NCBI GenBank assembly: GCA_008694505.1
Contig: VZDJ01000623.1
Location: 5,018,442-5,082,441, forward strand
Length of the DNA: 64,000 nt
Reading direction: 5' to 3'
Source: Cyanoderma ruficeps
Lineage: Eukaryota > Chordata > Aves > Passeriformes > Timaliidae
Positions 61,513 to 64,000 of the stretch are shown here, piece by piece. Position numbers and translations under genes: made by a program. The notes beneath the pieces were generated by a model. That model ran no database searches, was not told where the DNA came from, and saw only the letters and a program-made list of their open reading frames with translations. Each line of letters starts with the position of its first letter. Positions within the stretch are counted from its first letter, which is position 1.

Positions 61513-62975
61513 AAGAAAATAAAATCAGGGAACTCGGAATATTCAAAGCAGAATTTGGGATTTGCTTTTAGGGTGACAGTGCCAGCACCTGCATCTGGCT
61601 GGAAGTTTGAAATTTATATGTGGAAAAGGATCTTGCTTGACAAGCCTTAATGATTACTCTGTTTTCTTCCTTAAAGTCTCAAAGGTGAATGGTGGACATT
61701 CTTTCATTTGTCTTTTCTGATTCCAAATGCTGCTACTGTCTTTAGCTTTCAGGCACAAGCAACTATTGCTTTGATATCTGTAGGTCTAAAAAAAGTCTCA
61801 GTTATGCACTAATGGTTCAGAGGTTTATCTTGCAAATTATTTGGGGCAGGAATTCTATATTCCTTGGTGTGTGCAACATCTGAGTCTCTGAGGACCCTGG
61901 GTCCCAGCATTCAGTGAAACAATTGGAATATAATATTTTGCTTAACTGGGTTTTGGATGAGGCTGTCTTGTTAACTGAAATGCAAAATACAAATAGAATT
62001 AATAATTTTTTTTCACTCACCCTTTTCAAGGAATGTCTATAATCAGAATGTTCTTTGTCTTAAAGTCAGTCATAAATTTTATGACAGCATACATGCCAGA
62101 GAGCTTTGCACATAGACACGTTTCTCTGTTGTCAATAGTGGTTTGTGTCACAGTGGGAAATTTGACTGCTGTCTTCAACACTCAAATATAAGTGGCAGAA
62201 TCACAATTCACAGTCATAATTTTATGAATAAATTTACCTTCTCTTCAGATCTCAGGGAAATTATTTATTTTGTTTGGACTGAGCACCAGCTCTTTTGGAT
62301 GGCTTATATTCAAATTCAAGACAGTTCATTCATATGCAAATACTGTGCCAGGGGCAAGTGGAACAAAGTAGCTGACATCCTCTTTCACTACCCAAAAGCT
62401 GGTCCATGAGGCCATGTTTCCATTCCTACTTAACAAAAATGTTCCTGTGGCACTTGTTTGAGAAGTGAGCTTGCCATTCTCAAACTTAAAAAATACCTGT
62501 ACCTTTCCCTATATTCTGATATGAACAACATGCCATGGGCTGATGGCGATCCTTTACACAGGTCATCCTGAAATAAACGGCGTCTGAAAGCCACATCCTT
62601 GTCCTTTCCATCCCATAAACTCATAGTGTAGCTGAAACACAGAACAACAGAAATATACTTTATCATCAAGATGGTTGTGATTGCCATGAAATATAACAAT
62701 ATCTTGGTACAAATCTATCCAGGATCACTTTTTCCCCCTCAGACATTCACTAATGCATCAGATAGAAACCCTTTCAAGTGTTTGCCAAGTGAATATAAAT
62801 ATGAACAGCTGGGGCCAGGGAGGGAATCTTTCCTTTTATTTTCCCCTCTGTTATGCATCAGCGTTTGATTGGTTTGTTTATCTGCTTTTGGGCCTTTTGT
62901 TTTGCTTGTTTGTAGATGTATGAATTTTAATGAACAGAGCACTCTGGTATGAACAAAATATCTGGAGAGAGCACA
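61513..62975. other. non-coding DNA, nothing recognised
   Basis: No gene, repeat or RNA was identified in this stretch. Confidence 0.5.
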
Positions 62976-63045
62976 GAGCAGTGGTTAAGAGACAGTGTTG
63001 GTGTTCAGGTTGTTTAGATCCCATTTCAAGTCCTCTCACCTGTGA
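62976..63045 (+). repeat. MIR-like SINE relic, plus strand
   Basis: GAGCAGTGGTTAAGAGACAG, then GGTTGTTTAGATCCCATTTCAAGTCCTCTCACCTGTG resembles the MIR 5' part 'TAGTGGTTAAGAGCACGGACTCTGG ... CTGGGTTCAAATCCCAGCTCTGCC'. The tRNA-derived head is the recognisable piece. Confidence 0.5.
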
Positions 63046-64000
63046 AAAACCTTTTCATTCTATCCTAAGCATATGCCCATCACCAGTCTTTCTGTCATCT
63101 CTGGTTTTGCTTATCATGTTTTTGACAATTCTCTTTGTCCCTACTTTTTACTACATCTTGTTCCACTGTTTGGTCTTTTCTTGCCATGCCCATTTCAAGT
63201 CTTTTAACCCAAAAGGATATAGAAAAAGTCAAATTTTCCATAACCTAGGGCTTAGGAGACCACAGCAAAATTACCAGCTAATACACCTTTTTTAAATGAG
63301 GTATCTTTCTGCACAGCCAAAAAAGGCATAATTTGAAGCCCAGTGTTAATGGATTTTGAGCCAAATAAGTGAAGAATAAATGGGATAAAGCAAAAAACCA
63401 TGGAGAAGAGCCCTATCAGCTGTGCCCTCAGAAAATCTGAGTATATTCTGCTGGGAGGATGGTTCACTTTTTCTTTCCATTTTTCTTATAATATTTCTGT
63501 AAATATCTACTGATGTCTTCCACAGAAAGGAATTGGGCTCTTGATCTGAGCAGCTATGGCAGCTTTAAAAGTTTTAAGTACAGAAAGATTAGAGGAAAAA
63601 ATGCAAAGATCAGGCTGAGGAAGACATTATATCTTCATTAAATAGCTATAGGAAGAAATCTTGCAAGAAAAAAAAAGTAAAGGGAAGAAAAATTACAAGA
63701 CTCCACCAAAAAACTTTCCAGTTGTCTTGTCACATACCCGGACAATGGTTTAGACTTATTCCTGCCAATAAATTTCTTATAAGGAGACCAAACTGAAACA
63801 CAGATGTCCCATCTCATCAAATGTATATCATGACTGGCCTTAAGCCATGCTGGAGTCTTACTCATAACTGATTGGGCATTTCAGAAATCCCTGTGTCTCA
63901 ATTGGAACAAACAGCTTTAGGAATAAGAATGTGCGTGACCGGGAGCTGCCCTTCAAATACTGCTGCTGCTTTTTTTCTTACAGTGTACATGTGGGCCTGA
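63046..64000. other. non-coding DNA, nothing recognised
   Basis: The 121-codon frame that ends at 63295 has no recognisable domain and includes the SINE relic, so it is not taken as a gene. Confidence 0.5.

Overview
The window looks like a piece of a bird nuclear genome. The best evidence is copies of CR1, the dominant avian/reptilian LINE: a long C-terminal ORF2 fragment plus 3' UTR near 15.3-16.3 kb, and short 3' tails near 11.65 kb and 61.45 kb. The DNA is AT-rich and CpG-poor, and repeats are sparse, which also fits a bird. A passerine is plausible but cannot be shown from the sequence. Nothing bacterial, phage or plasmid is present (no operons, no long ORFs, no CRISPR).

I find no confident protein-coding gene. 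The longest open frames are about 130 codons and look like chance frames in AT-rich DNA, apart from the two broken CR1 frames. The window is best read as intergenic DNA or part of a very long intron. A few short stretches have a polypyrimidine tract plus AG, an open frame and a GT donor: + strand 5096-5163, 27950-28020 and 57215-57355; - strand 7916-7993 and 24911-24956. They lie on both strands and cannot all belong to one gene. Each is a low-confidence exon candidate, because cryptic splice pairs are common in 64 kb. A minus-strand acceptor fused directly to a donor at 30239/30240 matches the recursive-splicing motif known from giant introns.

Layout: 0-6.4 kb, AT-rich DNA with one locally CpG-rich exon candidate. 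6.45-7.4 kb, an inverted pair of about 100-bp repeats. 7.9 kb, a minus-strand exon candidate. 15.3-16.3 kb, a CR1 fragment that appears to contain a second CR1 tail. 16.3-27.6 kb, AT-rich DNA with hairpins and simple repeats. 27.64 kb, an assembly gap between poly-T and poly-A. 28-44 kb, the 27.95 kb exon candidate just upstream and the recursive splice motif. 44.3-45.5 kb, a cluster of old MIR-like SINE relics. 45.5-64 kb, more relics, a mirror-like polypyrimidine tract, the 57.2 kb exon candidate and a CR1 tail.

The most rewarding follow-ups are the recursive splice motif, the two symmetric phase 1-1 exon candidates, the nested CR1 and the inverted repeat pair. I found no convincing new multi-gene system.
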